This document shows, piece by piece, positions 41,170 to 50,853 of a stretch of DNA of 64,000 nucleotides. The stretch is from NCBI RefSeq assembly GCF_900107635.1, contig NZ_FNRD01000011.1, positions 62,001 to 126,000 of the forward strand, read 5' to 3'. Each line of letters opens with the position of its first letter. Position 1 is the first letter of the stretch. The position numbers and the translations under genes are program-made. Below the pieces are notes generated by a model. The model did no database searches. It saw only the letters and a program-made list of their open reading frames with translations, and had not been told where the DNA came from. Source of the stretch: Flavobacterium gillisiae (GTDB lineage: Bacteria; Bacteroidota; Bacteroidia; Flavobacteriales; Flavobacteriaceae).

Positions 41170-41949
41170 TTAAAATTTAGAAAATAATTTTTCCATTTTT
41201 TCTTTTTCTTCATCAGCTAGAACGCTGTCAACTAATATTCTTCCTGAATGTTCGTCGATTATGATTTTCTTTCTAGAAGCAATCTCAACCTGCGTTTGAG
41301 GTGGAATTGTAAAGAAAGATCCTGCAGATGCACCTCTTTCGATAGAAACAACAGCTAAACCATTACGAACACTTGTTCTAATTCTAGTATAAGCAGCAAG
41401 TAATCTAGCTTCAATTTGCTCTTGGTATTCAGCAGATTTTTCTGTTAAAAATTCCTCTTCCTTAGCAGTTTCAGACATAATAGCGTCCAATTCTGATTTT
41501 TTATGTTTCAAGTGATTTGATTTTATTTCTAATCTTTCTTTAGATTGAGAAATAACATCTTTCTTGTGCTCGATAGAAGCTTTCATTTCTTTCATTTGCT
41601 TTTCAGCTAATTGAATTTCAAGCTCTTGAAACTCAACTTCTTTTGTCAAAGAGTTGAATTCTCTATTGTTACGAACAGTTTCTTGTTGTTTCGTGTATTT
41701 TTTGATAGCCTCTTTGTGCTCGTCAATTGCATTCTTTTTTCCTTTGATAAGGTCTTCGATAACTTCGAGTTCACTTTTCAATTTTTCAGAACGTGTGCTT
41801 AAACCTGCAACTTCATCTTCTAAATCTTCCACTTCTAGAGGAAGTTCCCCTCTTACGTTTCTGATTTCGTCAATCCTAGAGTCAATAAGTTGTAAATCGT
41901 AAATTGCTCTTAACTTGTCCTCAACACTTAATTCTTTCGTATTCGCCAT
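41170..41949 (-). CDS. Coiled-coil protein with degenerate zinc-ribbon C-terminus (DUF164-like)
   Basis: A 259-aa protein of the coiled-coil/C4-zinc-ribbon family. A long coiled coil runs from residue ~20 to ~180 (LEDEVAGLSTRSEKLKSELE and onward). The family's C-terminal ribbon is recognisable as FFTIPPQTQVEIAS and HSGRILVD. All four expected Cys are absent: GASAGS replaces the first CxxC, and IIIDEHSG the second. It follows the Nif3-like gene by 3 nt, a pairing conserved in many bacteria. Function is unknown. Confidence 0.85.
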   Translation of the reverse strand: MANTKELSVEDKLRAIYDLQLIDSRIDEIRNVRGELPLEVEDLEDEVAGLSTRSEKLKSELEVIEDLIKGKKNAIDEHKEAIKKYTKQQETVRNNREFNSLTKEVEFQELEIQLAEKQMKEMKASIEHKKDVISQSKERLEIKSNHLKHKKSELDAIMSETAKEEEFLTEKSAEYQEQIEARLLAAYTRIRTSVRNGLAVVSIERGASAGSFFTIPPQTQVEIASRKKIIIDEHSGRILVDSVLADEEKEKMEKLFSKF

Positions 41950-41952
41950 ATT

Positions 41953-43047
41953 CTATAAGTACTTAACTGGATTTGTATTTTCTTCTGATAAAATGATTGC
42001 AAAATTAAGGATTTTTTTCCGAAGATAATCAACAATATAATTTTTTGTATAGCGTTCGCTTTCAAAATGTCCAATATCTGCCAAAAGAAGCTGATTTTCG
42101 GCCTCATAAAACTGATGGTACTTCAAATCAGCGGTTAAAAAAGCATCGGCTCCAGCCATAATTGCATTTTTTATCGCATAACTTCCTGATCCACCTAAGA
42201 CGGCCACCTTTTTTATCGGTTTTCCTGTAAATGCAGAATGCCTAATTCCTTCTGCCTCCATTTTTTGTTTCACAGCAGTTAAAAATGCTTTTTCATTCAT
42301 TGGAGTTTCAAACTCACCAATCATTCCCAAACCTATATTTTGATGGCTATTTTGTAATTCATAAATTTCATACGCGACTTCCTCGTAAGCATGATTACTA
42401 AATAGGGTTTTAAGTATTTTTGATTCTAGATATTTTTCGAATGTCACTTCGATCTTAATTTCAGCGGTTTCCACAAATTCAAATCGCTCTCCTAATTGTG
42501 GATCGCTATTTTCGTTACCCATATAGGTTCCAATTCCTTTAGAGTTGAAACTACAATCTTCATAATTACCAATGTTTCCGGCTCCGGCGTCAAATAGTGC
42601 GTTGCGCACTTTTTCAGCATTTTCAGGAATAGTATAGGTAACTAATTTCCGAATGAAGTTTTGTTTGGGAATCAAGACTTTGGTGTTTTTAAGTCCTAGC
42701 GCATCACAAAATATTTTATTAACTCCGTTTTGATGGTTGTCTAAAGCCGTGTGAACAGCATAAATGGCAATATCATTTTTTATGGCTTTGATTATGGAAC
42801 GTTCCACGTAATTTTTGCCTGTTATTTTCTTTAATCCTGAGAATAAAATAGGGTGGAAGCATACGACTAGATTGCATTTTTTTGTAATCGCTTCATCAAT
42901 GACATTTTCCAGTGCATCATGACATACCAATACGCCCGTAGCTTCTGTGTTTTGGTCTCCAACAAGTAAGCCTACATTATCAAAATCTTCCGCATAAGCA
43001 AGCGGTGCCATTTCTTCGAGTACTAAAAGGATTTCTTTTATTTTCAT
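41953..43047 (-). CDS. Nif3-like dinuclear metal centre hexameric protein
   Basis: A 364-aa member of the NIF3/YbgI (DUF34) family. N-terminal metal-binding segments are AYAEDFDNVGLLVGD, CFHPILF and AVHTALDNHQNGVN. The middle insert (about residues 130-230, LVTYTIPENAEKVRNALF) is the CutA-like domain of the longer bacterial form. The C-terminal metal ligands are in TADLKYHQFYEAENQ and DIGHFESE. It is first in an operon with the coiled-coil protein. Its cellular role remains unsettled (a GTP cyclohydrolase-like activity has been proposed for relatives). Confidence 0.93.
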   Translation of the reverse strand: MKIKEILLVLEEMAPLAYAEDFDNVGLLVGDQNTEATGVLVCHDALENVIDEAITKKCNLVVCFHPILFSGLKKITGKNYVERSIIKAIKNDIAIYAVHTALDNHQNGVNKIFCDALGLKNTKVLIPKQNFIRKLVTYTIPENAEKVRNALFDAGAGNIGNYEDCSFNSKGIGTYMGNENSDPQLGERFEFVETAEIKIEVTFEKYLESKILKTLFSNHAYEEVAYEIYELQNSHQNIGLGMIGEFETPMNEKAFLTAVKQKMEAEGIRHSAFTGKPIKKVAVLGGSGSYAIKNAIMAGADAFLTADLKYHQFYEAENQLLLADIGHFESERYTKNYIVDYLRKKILNFAIILSEENTNPVKYL

Positions 43048-43152
43048 GATATTGGATTATTTAGTGGCTTGATTTTTCGAAAAAAAGAATACTCAAGCTA
43101 ACAAATACACTTTTGATTTCAATTCAAAGATAATTTATTATACTTTCGTATA

Positions 43153-44190
43153 ATGATTTTACTGCGAAAAATACTCTTTCCGTTTGCTGTTTTATATGGT
43201 TTCATAACGGGTATTCGGAATTTTCTGTTTGATGACGGAATTTTAAAATCCTATGCTTTTGATCTACCTATTATAGCAGTTGGGAACCTTAGTGTGGGTG
43301 GTACAGGTAAAACACCTCAAATAGAATACTTAATTAGGTTACTTGCAAAGAACTACAATGTCGCGACATTAAGTCGGGGATATAAGCGAAAGTCTGAAGG
43401 TTTTATTTTAGCGGACGCTACATCTAATGCTGAAGTGTTGGGCGACGAGCCTTTTCAATTCTATAAAAAATTTAAGAACGTTCAAGTGGCTGTTGATGCC
43501 AATCGGAAGAACGGGATCGAACAACTGCTTTCGCAAAAGCAAAAGCCAGAGGTTATTTTACTGGATGATGCGTACCAGCATAGGAAAGTAAAAGCGGGTT
43601 TCTATATTTTGCTTACGTCTTATGGCGAGTTATATTGTGATGATTTTATTCTTCCTACGGGGAATTTAAGAGAAAGTAGGAGCGGAGCAAAACGAGCCAA
43701 TGTAATTGTCGTTACGAAATGCCCTTCAAACCTGTCAGCAGCAGAGCAGGATAGCATTAAAAATAGATTGAAAATCACCAAAAATCAAGAGTTGTATTTT
43801 ACAAGCATTGAGTACGATGAATTTGTTTTTTCTGATGAAGAGCAAATAAAAGTAACGGATTTAGTAGGGCGAGATAAATTACTTTTGGCGGGTATTGCAA
43901 AACCAGCATCTTTTTTTGCATATTTGCAGGCTGCAAATGATGTAACGATGGATTTTCCAGACCATCATCATTTTAGTGAAAAAGACATTTTAGACATTAA
44001 AAATAAATCGCTAAACAAGATCATTATTACTACTGAGAAGGATTATGTTCGATTGCAGGGACGATTGCCCGCCGATCAGCTTTTTTATCTACCGATAAAA
44101 AGTCAATTTCTCGCAGCAGATGAAAAGTTTAGAAAAACAATTATTAATTATGTGGGAACAAGTACAAGAGACGGTAAGTTATATCAATAA
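43153..44190 (+). CDS. lpxK: Tetraacyldisaccharide 4'-kinase
   Basis: A 345-aa membrane-associated kinase that phosphorylates the 4' position of the lipid A precursor. A short hydrophobic N-terminus (residues 3-20) comes first. The P-loop is GNLSVGGTGKTPQ near residue 47, with RGYKRKSEG and VILLDDAYQHRKVK following. The C-terminal part contains FPDHHHFSEKDI and TTEKDYVRL. The gene overlaps the following punA by 41 nt. It is divergent from the Nif3-like gene. Confidence 0.95.
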   Translation: MILLRKILFPFAVLYGFITGIRNFLFDDGILKSYAFDLPIIAVGNLSVGGTGKTPQIEYLIRLLAKNYNVATLSRGYKRKSEGFILADATSNAEVLGDEPFQFYKKFKNVQVAVDANRKNGIEQLLSQKQKPEVILLDDAYQHRKVKAGFYILLTSYGELYCDDFILPTGNLRESRSGAKRANVIVVTKCPSNLSAAEQDSIKNRLKITKNQELYFTSIEYDEFVFSDEEQIKVTDLVGRDKLLLAGIAKPASFFAYLQAANDVTMDFPDHHHFSEKDILDIKNKSLNKIIITTEKDYVRLQGRLPADQLFYLPIKSQFLAADEKFRKTIINYVGTSTRDGKLYQ

Positions 44191-44962
44191 AATAAATAGT
44201 TTCAATCCTGAATACGGGATTATATTAGGTTCTGGATTAGGAAGTTTTACGGAGGATATTAAAATAGAATTTACACTACCGTATAATGAAATTCCTAATT
44301 TTCCTGTATCTACTGTTCAGGGCCATAAAGGGGCTTTGGTTTTTGGGACTATTGGTGATAAAAAGGTAGTAGCCATGCAAGGGCGTTTTCATTTCTATGA
44401 AGGCTATTCTATGAAGGAAGTTACTTTTCCAGTACGTGTATTAAAATTTTTAGGAGTTAAAAAACTAATAGTTTCAAATGCATCAGGTGGAGTGAATCCT
44501 ATTTATAAAATTGGAGAAATTATTATCATAAAGGATCATATTAATTTTACGCCAGAGCATCCGTTACGTGGTGCAAATGATGAACGTTTTGGTCCCCGTT
44601 TTGTAAATATGAGTGAGCCTTATTCGAGAAAAATGATTGCAAAAGCAAAAGAGCTAGCTTTAGAATTAAATATAGAAGTTAAAGACGGGATTTATTTAGG
44701 TTTGCAAGGGCCTAGTTTTGAAACGTTGGCAGAGTATAAAATGGTTAAAATTCTAGGTGCTGATTGTGTAGGAATGTCAACTGTCCCAGAAGTTATTGTG
44801 GCGCGTCACATGGATTTAGAAACTTTTGGAATATCTGTAATTACAGACATAGGAGACGAAGATAATATTGACTCCATCTCTCATGACGAAGTATTAGAAG
44901 CAGCACAAAATGCAGAACCTAACGTAAGAAAGTTAATCAAAGAATTAATTTTAAAGTACTAA
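44150..44962 (+). CDS. punA: Purine-nucleoside phosphorylase
   Basis: A 270-aa trimeric-type PNP that cleaves purine nucleosides with phosphate. GIILGSGLGSF is the phosphate-binding N-terminal motif. VQGHKGALVFG, MQGRFHFYEGY, NASGGVNP and GLQGPSFETLAEYKM are family signatures. I prefer ATG 44150 (MWEQVQETVSYI) to the in-frame ATG 44120, since the protein then starts like its homologues. Both starts lie within lpxK, so the two genes are translationally linked. Confidence 0.92.
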   Translation: MWEQVQETVSYINKINSFNPEYGIILGSGLGSFTEDIKIEFTLPYNEIPNFPVSTVQGHKGALVFGTIGDKKVVAMQGRFHFYEGYSMKEVTFPVRVLKFLGVKKLIVSNASGGVNPIYKIGEIIIIKDHINFTPEHPLRGANDERFGPRFVNMSEPYSRKMIAKAKELALELNIEVKDGIYLGLQGPSFETLAEYKMVKILGADCVGMSTVPEVIVARHMDLETFGISVITDIGDEDNIDSISHDEVLEAAQNAEPNVRKLIKELILKY

Positions 44963-44963
44963 A

Positions 44964-47132
44964 CTAAGAAAGGTTATTTGCAATTACAGTGTAGAAAACT
45001 TCAGGAGCAAATGGTTTAGTAACTACATCATTCATACCAAAGGATAGCAACATTTCTCTGTTTTCATCTAGAGAAATGGCTGTTATTGCAATAATTGGAG
45101 TAACAGAATCAAATTCTCTTATCTGCTTTGTTGCAATGGTACCGTTGATTCCAGGTAAATGAACGTCCATTAAAACCATGTCATAATTATTGTTTCTAAC
45201 AGTTTCAATTGCTTCTTCACCGTTGTCAATGATTTCACAAACGATACCCTTATTTTCGAGCATTTTTTTGGTAATCATTTGGTTGATTTTATTGTCTTCA
45301 ACAATAAGTATCTTTTTGTTTTTTAAAGTTTCATCGTCATAAGTTTGTATAGGGGCCTCTTCTGGCAATTGATTTTTGTCTACTTTAAATTGTAAATCAA
45401 AAAAGAAAGTAGAACCTTGCCCTAGGATACTTTGGAGCTTTATTTCTCCTCCTAGTATTTCAATCAGTTTTTTTACAATGGTTAACCCAAGGCCTGTTCC
45501 TCCAAATTTGCGGTTGATTTCCACAGATCCTTGTGAAAAACTCTCAAATACAGTTTCTAATTTGTCTTCAGATATTCCTATTCCGGTATCCGTAATTTCA
45601 AAGGATAGGATGACGGTTTCGGTTTCTAACTGAGTTACTTTGGTAGTAACTGTTACGCTCCCGTCCTTTGTGAACTTGAGGGCGTTATTAATCAAATTCA
45701 TGAATATTTGGGATAACTTAGTGGGGTCGCCAATTAAATTATCTGGAATATTTGAATCGATATTGAGAGTAAAAACATCATTATTGGTAATTGCCAGCCC
45801 TTTTAACGAGTTCTTTATATCTTCTAAAAGTTCCTTTAGATTAAATTTAATGTACTCTATTTCAGTTTTGTTAGAATCGATTTTGTTGATTTCAAGAATT
45901 TCATTAATGAAGGTGGCTAAATAATTTCCGGAGAATTTTAACGAGGATAAATAATGCAATTGTGATTCCTTTGGGTTTTCTTCCAGCAACAGATGGGTTA
46001 TTCCATTTATGGCATTTAAAGGTGTTCTAAGCTCATGACTTACTGTTGATAAAAATTCAGACCTGGCTTTTGAGGCTTTTTCCGTCTTTTCTTTTTCAAT
46101 CAGTAATTCATTGTTTTTTTCTTTGAGTAATAGGTTTGATTTGTTTCTGATGATATTGTTTTTGTACAATGATAAGCTCAGCAGTGATAAAATGGTGATT
46201 AAGGCAATTGCCAGAATGTTAATGAGTTTAGAAAATTTATTGGTTTTTTCTTCTTCAGCATTTTTATGGTTAATTCTTTTTGCTTTTTTTATTCGCTGCG
46301 TTTCTTTAAAGTTTTCGTAATCATCGATGCCTAACTTTTCATTATTTGCAATTTCTAAACTTTCTTTTAAGTTTAGGTGCTGTTTCAAATACAAGTAGGC
46401 ATTGCTCTTATCTAAAGTTTTTTCATATACTTTACTTAGTGCTAATAAAACTCTTGATTTTTGATTTAAGTTGTTCTCCTTGGAGTTAAGGTCAAATGCT
46501 TTGTTAAGATAAGTTAGCGCGAGATTATTTCTATTATTAGAGGCTTCGATAAGGCCCATTTGATATAAAGCCTCTACTTTAGCGTCGAGGATAGCTGGAT
46601 TGTCCGGTTTAGAAATTACAGAATTAAAACAGAATGCTGCAGTATTAAGATTCCCGTTCGCTTTGTAAATAATCCCTTTTTGAAGATTAAGTAAATCTTC
46701 GTCAGTATCGATATTTAATTCCTTATAAATAAATAATGCCTTATTAAGAGCGGTTTCAGCAGCTTTGTAATTGTTTACACCAATGTAGGAAAGGCTTAGG
46801 TAATAATAATTTTTAGCAGCTTCGTGTGATGGTGGTAAACTTTCGAATAAAGCGATGCTTTCATTAAAAATATCTTTGGCATCACCGTATTTATTGAGGT
46901 TATAATAAAGTACACCTAAATTATACGTTTGGATTGCTTGGGCTTCTGTTTGTCCATTGTTGTCGCAATAATTGATTGCTTTCTGAGTAAAAAGAAGCGC
47001 ATCTTTGTATTTGTTTTCTTTGATGCTAGAATTTGCCAGATTGGTATAATAGGCAATGCTATCTGTACTCTCTTTTTTTTGAGAATAAAGAAATGAATTA
47101 ATAAAAAACATAAAAACCAAAAGGTATCTCAT
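44964..47132 (-). CDS. TPR-containing hybrid histidine kinase/response regulator
   Basis: A 722-aa hybrid sensor kinase. A signal peptide is followed by periplasmic TPR repeats (about residues 25-270, e.g. ALFIYKELNIDTDEDLLNLQ) and one membrane helix near 303-323 (ILAIALITILSLLSLSLY). HisKA has SHELRTPLNAING (His about 366). HATPase_c has DTGIGISEDKLETVFESFSQ and GGTGLGLTIVKKL. A C-terminal receiver has MVLMDVHLPGINGT, with the phosphoacceptor Asp near 655. The stimulus is unknown. No output partner is next door. Its stop codon ends 1 nt from that of punA. Confidence 0.95.
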   Translation of the reverse strand: MRYLLVFMFFINSFLYSQKKESTDSIAYYTNLANSSIKENKYKDALLFTQKAINYCDNNGQTEAQAIQTYNLGVLYYNLNKYGDAKDIFNESIALFESLPPSHEAAKNYYYLSLSYIGVNNYKAAETALNKALFIYKELNIDTDEDLLNLQKGIIYKANGNLNTAAFCFNSVISKPDNPAILDAKVEALYQMGLIEASNNRNNLALTYLNKAFDLNSKENNLNQKSRVLLALSKVYEKTLDKSNAYLYLKQHLNLKESLEIANNEKLGIDDYENFKETQRIKKAKRINHKNAEEEKTNKFSKLINILAIALITILSLLSLSLYKNNIIRNKSNLLLKEKNNELLIEKEKTEKASKARSEFLSTVSHELRTPLNAINGITHLLLEENPKESQLHYLSSLKFSGNYLATFINEILEINKIDSNKTEIEYIKFNLKELLEDIKNSLKGLAITNNDVFTLNIDSNIPDNLIGDPTKLSQIFMNLINNALKFTKDGSVTVTTKVTQLETETVILSFEITDTGIGISEDKLETVFESFSQGSVEINRKFGGTGLGLTIVKKLIEILGGEIKLQSILGQGSTFFFDLQFKVDKNQLPEEAPIQTYDDETLKNKKILIVEDNKINQMITKKMLENKGIVCEIIDNGEEAIETVRNNNYDMVLMDVHLPGINGTIATKQIREFDSVTPIIAITAISLDENREMLLSFGMNDVVTKPFAPEVFYTVIANNLS

Positions 47133-47158
47133 TTGTTGTTTATTTTTCTGGGCAATTT

Positions 47159-48160
47159 TTATTTTACAGTCAGTAGTATTAAATCTATTATTCTTGATGA
47201 ATATCCTATTTCATTGTCGTACCATCCTACTACCTTAACCATTTTGTCTATTACGGATGTAAGCTGTGCATCAAAGACACATGAATTTTTATTTCCAATA
47301 ATGTCTACAGAAACGATAGGGTCTTCTGTGTAATCTAAAATTCCTTTTAAATTATTTTGGGCAGCATATCTAAATGCTTCGTTGATTTCATTTATTGTAA
47401 CGGCACGTTTTACATTGAATGTAATATCCGTTAATGATCCATCTGGAACGGGTACTCGAATTCCGCAACCGCCTATTTTGCCGTCTAATGTAGGGAATAT
47501 TTTTGTTAATGCTTTGGCTGCTCCAGTTGTTGTAGGTACAATGGATTGGCTAGCTCCACGTGCTCTGCGTAGATCTTTATGGGGTTGATCGTGCAGGCTT
47601 TGGTCTGTGGTGTACGAATGAATGGTAGTGATATATGCTTGTTCTATTCCACATAGTTCGTCAATTACCTTCATCATAGGTGCTGCATTATTCGTTGTGC
47701 AGCTCGCATTAGAAATAATAGTTTCTGTACCGTCAAGAATATGATCGTTTACGCCTATAACAACAGTTTTGATACTGTCGACTTCAGAAGGAGCAGATAA
47801 GATTACTTTCTTAGCTCCTGCGATTATATGCGCATTTAACTCTTCATAAGTTTTGTATTTACCAGTAGATTCGATTACGTAATCGATAGCTAAACTTTTC
47901 CAATCTAAATTTGAAATTTGTTTCTCATGAAAAAATAGAAAATGGTCTTCTTCCACAAGAATTCCTTTCTCATCTGAGCTAACCTTGTAAGGTAAAACTC
48001 CGTGAATACTATCGTATTTTAATAAATGGGCCATTGTTTTTGTATCAGCAATGTCATTTATAGCAACAACTTCAATAGTAGGGTGGTTTAAAAGCAATCG
48101 AAATAGATTTCGACCAATTCTTCCAAAACCATTTATGGCAATTTTTGTTTTTATATTCAT
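47159..48160 (-). CDS. gap: Glyceraldehyde-3-phosphate dehydrogenase
   Basis: A 333-aa type I GAPDH. The NAD-binding N-terminus is INGFGRIGRNLFR and the adenine-ribose Asp is in AINDIAD. The catalytic Cys154 lies in SNASCTTNNAAP, with His181 in TIHSYTTDQ. RVPVPDGSLTD and WYDNEIGYSSR are further signatures. It probably shares a transcript with lipA upstream (30 nt) and the histidine kinase downstream (26 nt). Flavobacteria often carry more than one GAPDH, so this could be a non-main isozyme. Confidence 0.95.
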   Translation of the reverse strand: MNIKTKIAINGFGRIGRNLFRLLLNHPTIEVVAINDIADTKTMAHLLKYDSIHGVLPYKVSSDEKGILVEEDHFLFFHEKQISNLDWKSLAIDYVIESTGKYKTYEELNAHIIAGAKKVILSAPSEVDSIKTVVIGVNDHILDGTETIISNASCTTNNAAPMMKVIDELCGIEQAYITTIHSYTTDQSLHDQPHKDLRRARGASQSIVPTTTGAAKALTKIFPTLDGKIGGCGIRVPVPDGSLTDITFNVKRAVTINEINEAFRYAAQNNLKGILDYTEDPIVSVDIIGNKNSCVFDAQLTSVIDKMVKVVGWYDNEIGYSSRIIDLILLTVK

Positions 48161-48190
48161 TTAAGATTTAGCATTCAACAGTTAACATAA

Positions 48191-49060
48191 TTATAGAATG
48201 TGCTTCTGTGCTTTATAGGAAGAACGAACTAATGGGCCACTCTCTACATGACGAAATCCTAATTCTAATCCGTATTTTTCATAGATGGCAAATTGATCTG
48301 GTGTGATAAATTCTTTAACCGGTAAGTGTTTTTTACTTGGTTGCAAGTATTGACCTATTGTTACCACATCTACATTAGCTTCACGAAGATCTCTCATTGT
48401 CTGAAAAACTTCTTCTTCTTGCTCACCAAGACCAAGCATAATCCCAGACTTTGTTCTCTTGATTCCTTTTTCTTTTAGGTATCTTAAAACTTCTAAGCTA
48501 CGGTCATATTTCGCTTGAATACGCACTTCACGAGTTAGTCTGCGTACGGTTTCCACATTATGAGAAACTACTTCAGGATTCGCGTCCACAATACGGTCAA
48601 TGTTTCTTTCGATACCTTGGAAATCAGGAATCAAAGTCTCCAGAGTAGTGGTTGGATTCATTCTTCGGATGGCTTTTACAGTTTCTATCCAAATAATAGA
48701 ACCTCCATCTTTTAAATCATCTCTGTCTACGCTGGTAATTACAGCATGTTTGATATTCATGATTTTTATGGAACGCGCTACTTTTTCAGGCTCATCCCAG
48801 TCTACCGTTTCAGGTCTACCGGTTTTTACGCCACAAAAACCACAAGAACGGGTACAGGTATTTCCTAAAATCATAAATGTAGCAGTCCCTTCACCCCAGC
48901 ATTCACCCATGTTAGGGCAGCTTCCTGATGCACAAATCGTATTCAAACTATATTTATCCACTAAGCCACGAAGCTCAGTGTATTTTTGTCCTATCGGGAG
49001 TTTTACCTTCAACCATTTTGGTTTTTGAACAGGTAAAGTATTTTCTAAAACAGTTTCCAT
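48191..49060 (-). CDS. lipA: Lipoyl synthase
   Basis: A 289-aa radical-SAM enzyme inserting two sulfurs into octanoyl-protein to make lipoyl groups. The auxiliary cluster Cys are 43, 48 and 54 ([12 protein letters not shown]), and the SAM cluster is CTRSCGFC (Cys 69, 73, 76). The Ser ligand motif VRSSYKA ends the protein. A -7 promoter box lies 19-26 nt upstream. The gene starts at 49060 because a Met follows the box and gives a family-type N-terminus. Confidence 0.97.
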   Translation of the reverse strand: METVLENTLPVQKPKWLKVKLPIGQKYTELRGLVDKYSLNTICASGSCPNMGECWGEGTATFMILGNTCTRSCGFCGVKTGRPETVDWDEPEKVARSIKIMNIKHAVITSVDRDDLKDGGSIIWIETVKAIRRMNPTTTLETLIPDFQGIERNIDRIVDANPEVVSHNVETVRRLTREVRIQAKYDRSLEVLRYLKEKGIKRTKSGIMLGLGEQEEEVFQTMRDLREANVDVVTIGQYLQPSKKHLPVKEFITPDQFAIYEKYGLELGFRHVESGPLVRSSYKAQKHIL

Positions 49061-49078
49061 AAATCAATTTTGAGACTG

Positions 49079-49086
49079 CAAATATA
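49079..49086 (-). promoter_or_regulatory. -7 promoter box of lipA
   Basis: TATATTTG on the minus strand, a TAnnTTTG match with about 12 nt of predicted leader. It falls within a 60-codon ORF (49064-49246), arguing that the ORF is not a gene. Confidence 0.65.
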
Positions 49087-49246
49087 AGGAATGTTGATTT
49101 AAAATAGGGTGTTTCGGGCATGAAGCTTGAGCGCCGTTTTTATATTGCTTTTTTATACTGCTTTTTGGAGCTAATTCCAGCTTTTCATTGCTTTCTAGGC
49201 TAGAACTATAGGTATTTGTTAATGTTTTGTTTCTAGGTGTAGACAT

Positions 49247-49279
49247 AAAAAAAACAGAACCTCTCGATTCTGCTTTTTT
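49247..49279 (-). terminator. Terminator of the TonB gene
   Basis: On the minus strand AAAAGCAGAA, 8 nt and TTCTGTTTT form a stem with one bulged base, followed by a long T-run. Confidence 0.7.
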
Positions 49280-49287
49280 GTTGAAGA

Positions 49288-50115
49288 CTAATTCATTTGA
49301 ACAATGATGGGTAGATTGTAGGAGGTTCGCACTGGTTTAGAACCTATCATTCCTGGAGTCCATTTTGTTTTTAAAGACTTTAACACCCGAATAGCTTCTT
49401 TTCCTAGTCCATAACCAGGATCGTTTTTTACTTGTACGTCAGTCATACTTCCGTCTTTTTCAACCACAAAAGAAACATAAATACGAATACTTCTTTCAGC
49501 GTTTATTTCAGGGCTTTCAAAATTCTTCCCTATGTAGGTGTAGAATTTAGCAATTCCCCCAGGAAATTCAGGAAGCTTGTCTAGTAGCGCACTGGTTACA
49601 ACGGTATTTCCGTAATCAGTGATTGCGGGAGTAGCATTTCCTATTCCTTGTGATGCAACAGGATTGGTCCCGATAATTGCAACCCCATTAGAACTCTCAT
49701 TTATTGGTGCTGTGTTTTCAATGTTTTTCGCAATGTCTGGAGTCGCTAATGCAGCTTTTACTATTGTGGGATTTATGAACTGTTGTTTTTCAATGAGGAC
49801 CGTAGGTTTTTGTTGGATCGCCTTCGGGAGAATCGGTTGTTCAATCTTTTTTACTTGATTCGGAAAAATTTTAGTCACCTGAATAATTTGATCAATACTG
49901 TCGGGAGTTAGTGTAGGTATGTTTTTTTCAGGATTAAGAAGACTCATAATCTTTGGAATACTTGCTAGAGAAGCACATAATAGTAAACCCATAAAAAGTG
50001 CAAATAAGGAAGTTTTGGCACTTTCTTGACGCAATTGATATGCCCCGTATTCTTTGTTTTTGTTTTCGAAAACTAGATTAATCCAGCTGGTTTCGTAAAG
50101 ACTTAGTTTTGACAT
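49288..50115 (-). CDS. Energy transducer TonB family protein
   Basis: A 275-aa protein. The N-terminal cytosolic motif NKEYGAYQLRQES is followed by a single membrane helix (FALFMGLLLCASLASI). The middle is proline-containing (EQPILPKAIQQKPTVLIEK). The C-terminal TonB domain (about residues 190-275) has FPGGIAKFYTYIG, IRIYVSFVVEKDGSMTDVQV and the ending SYNLPIIVQMN. It is the candidate energy coupler for the TonB-dependent receptors, though several TonB genes are usual in this group. It is separated from the sigma gene by 186 nt. Confidence 0.9.
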   Translation of the reverse strand: MSKLSLYETSWINLVFENKNKEYGAYQLRQESAKTSLFALFMGLLLCASLASIPKIMSLLNPEKNIPTLTPDSIDQIIQVTKIFPNQVKKIEQPILPKAIQQKPTVLIEKQQFINPTIVKAALATPDIAKNIENTAPINESSNGVAIIGTNPVASQGIGNATPAITDYGNTVVTSALLDKLPEFPGGIAKFYTYIGKNFESPEINAERSIRIYVSFVVEKDGSMTDVQVKNDPGYGLGKEAIRVLKSLKTKWTPGMIGSKPVRTSYNLPIIVQMN

Positions 50116-50301
50116 AATTCATGGATTTAATGGGTTAAGTATCAGTTAAATCATAAGCATGTGCTATTTTAAGTACTAACGCAAATAACAAGAAATTTAG
50201 TATGTAAAACAGAGGTTATTTTTGCAAGAAAAATAGGAAGAGTAGAAAAGTATAGTGTAGGGGGATTTTTTAAGCTAACAAGGTGCTAATGAGGAACTGA
50301 A

Positions 50302-50853
50302 TTAGCGCTTATCTCGAATGATTTCTGCTAGTAATTTTTTAGCGCGAAGGAGTTTAATTTTCACGTTACTTAACGGCTCGTCAATTTTGTTGGCGATTTC
50401 CTGATAACTCATTTCTTGAAAATAACGCAATTGGATTACTTCCTGGTAATGGGGTTTGAGCTCTTTTATATATCGCAGTAACTGAGAAAGATTTTGTTCT
50501 GTTATCAGTTCGTCTTCTTTAGATGGAGTAGTGTCAGCAATATTGTAAGCTTTCTTGTCTTCTTGGTCTGTAATTTCTACAAAAAGACTGGATTTCTTTT
50601 TGCGTAATAAATCGATATGCACATTTTTAGCAATACTAATAAGCCAAGTGTTAAACTGGAATTCAGGGTTGTAACTCGCAATTTTATCAAAAGCTTTCGA
50701 AAATGTTTCTATAGTAATATCCTCAGCGCTGGTCTCGTTTTCGGTGCGTTTTAACATGAAGCCATATACTTCATTCCAGTAATAATTCAATAGAAAGGTG
50801 AAGGCCGCTTGATCTCCTTTTTTTGCTTTTTCGATTTGATTATTTATTTCCAA
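50302..50853 (-). CDS. ECF-type RNA polymerase sigma factor
   Basis: A 183-aa sigma-70 family protein. Region 2 is FLLNYYWNEVYGFMLKRTEN and SAEDITIETFSKAFDKIASY; region 4 is YQEVIQLRYFQEMSYQEIAN and SNVKIKLLRAKKLL. No anti-sigma gene is visible next to it. The start overlaps the end of the glycosyltransferase gene by 10 nt, so both are expressed from one mRNA. Confidence 0.93.
   Translation of the reverse strand: MEINNQIEKAKKGDQAAFTFLLNYYWNEVYGFMLKRTENETSAEDITIETFSKAFDKIASYNPEFQFNTWLISIAKNVHIDLLRKKKSSLFVEITDQEDKKAYNIADTTPSKEDELITEQNLSQLLRYIKELKPHYQEVIQLRYFQEMSYQEIANKIDEPLSNVKIKLLRAKKLLAEIIRDKR

Noticed and set aside
48600..49028. 142-codon plus-strand ORF opposite lipA
   Set aside because: lipA is unmistakable on the other strand; the ORF has no motifs.
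49064..49246. 60-codon minus-strand ORF directly upstream of lipA
   Set aside because: It contains the lipA -7 promoter box (49079-49086) and has no recognisable domain or codon pattern; probably chance.
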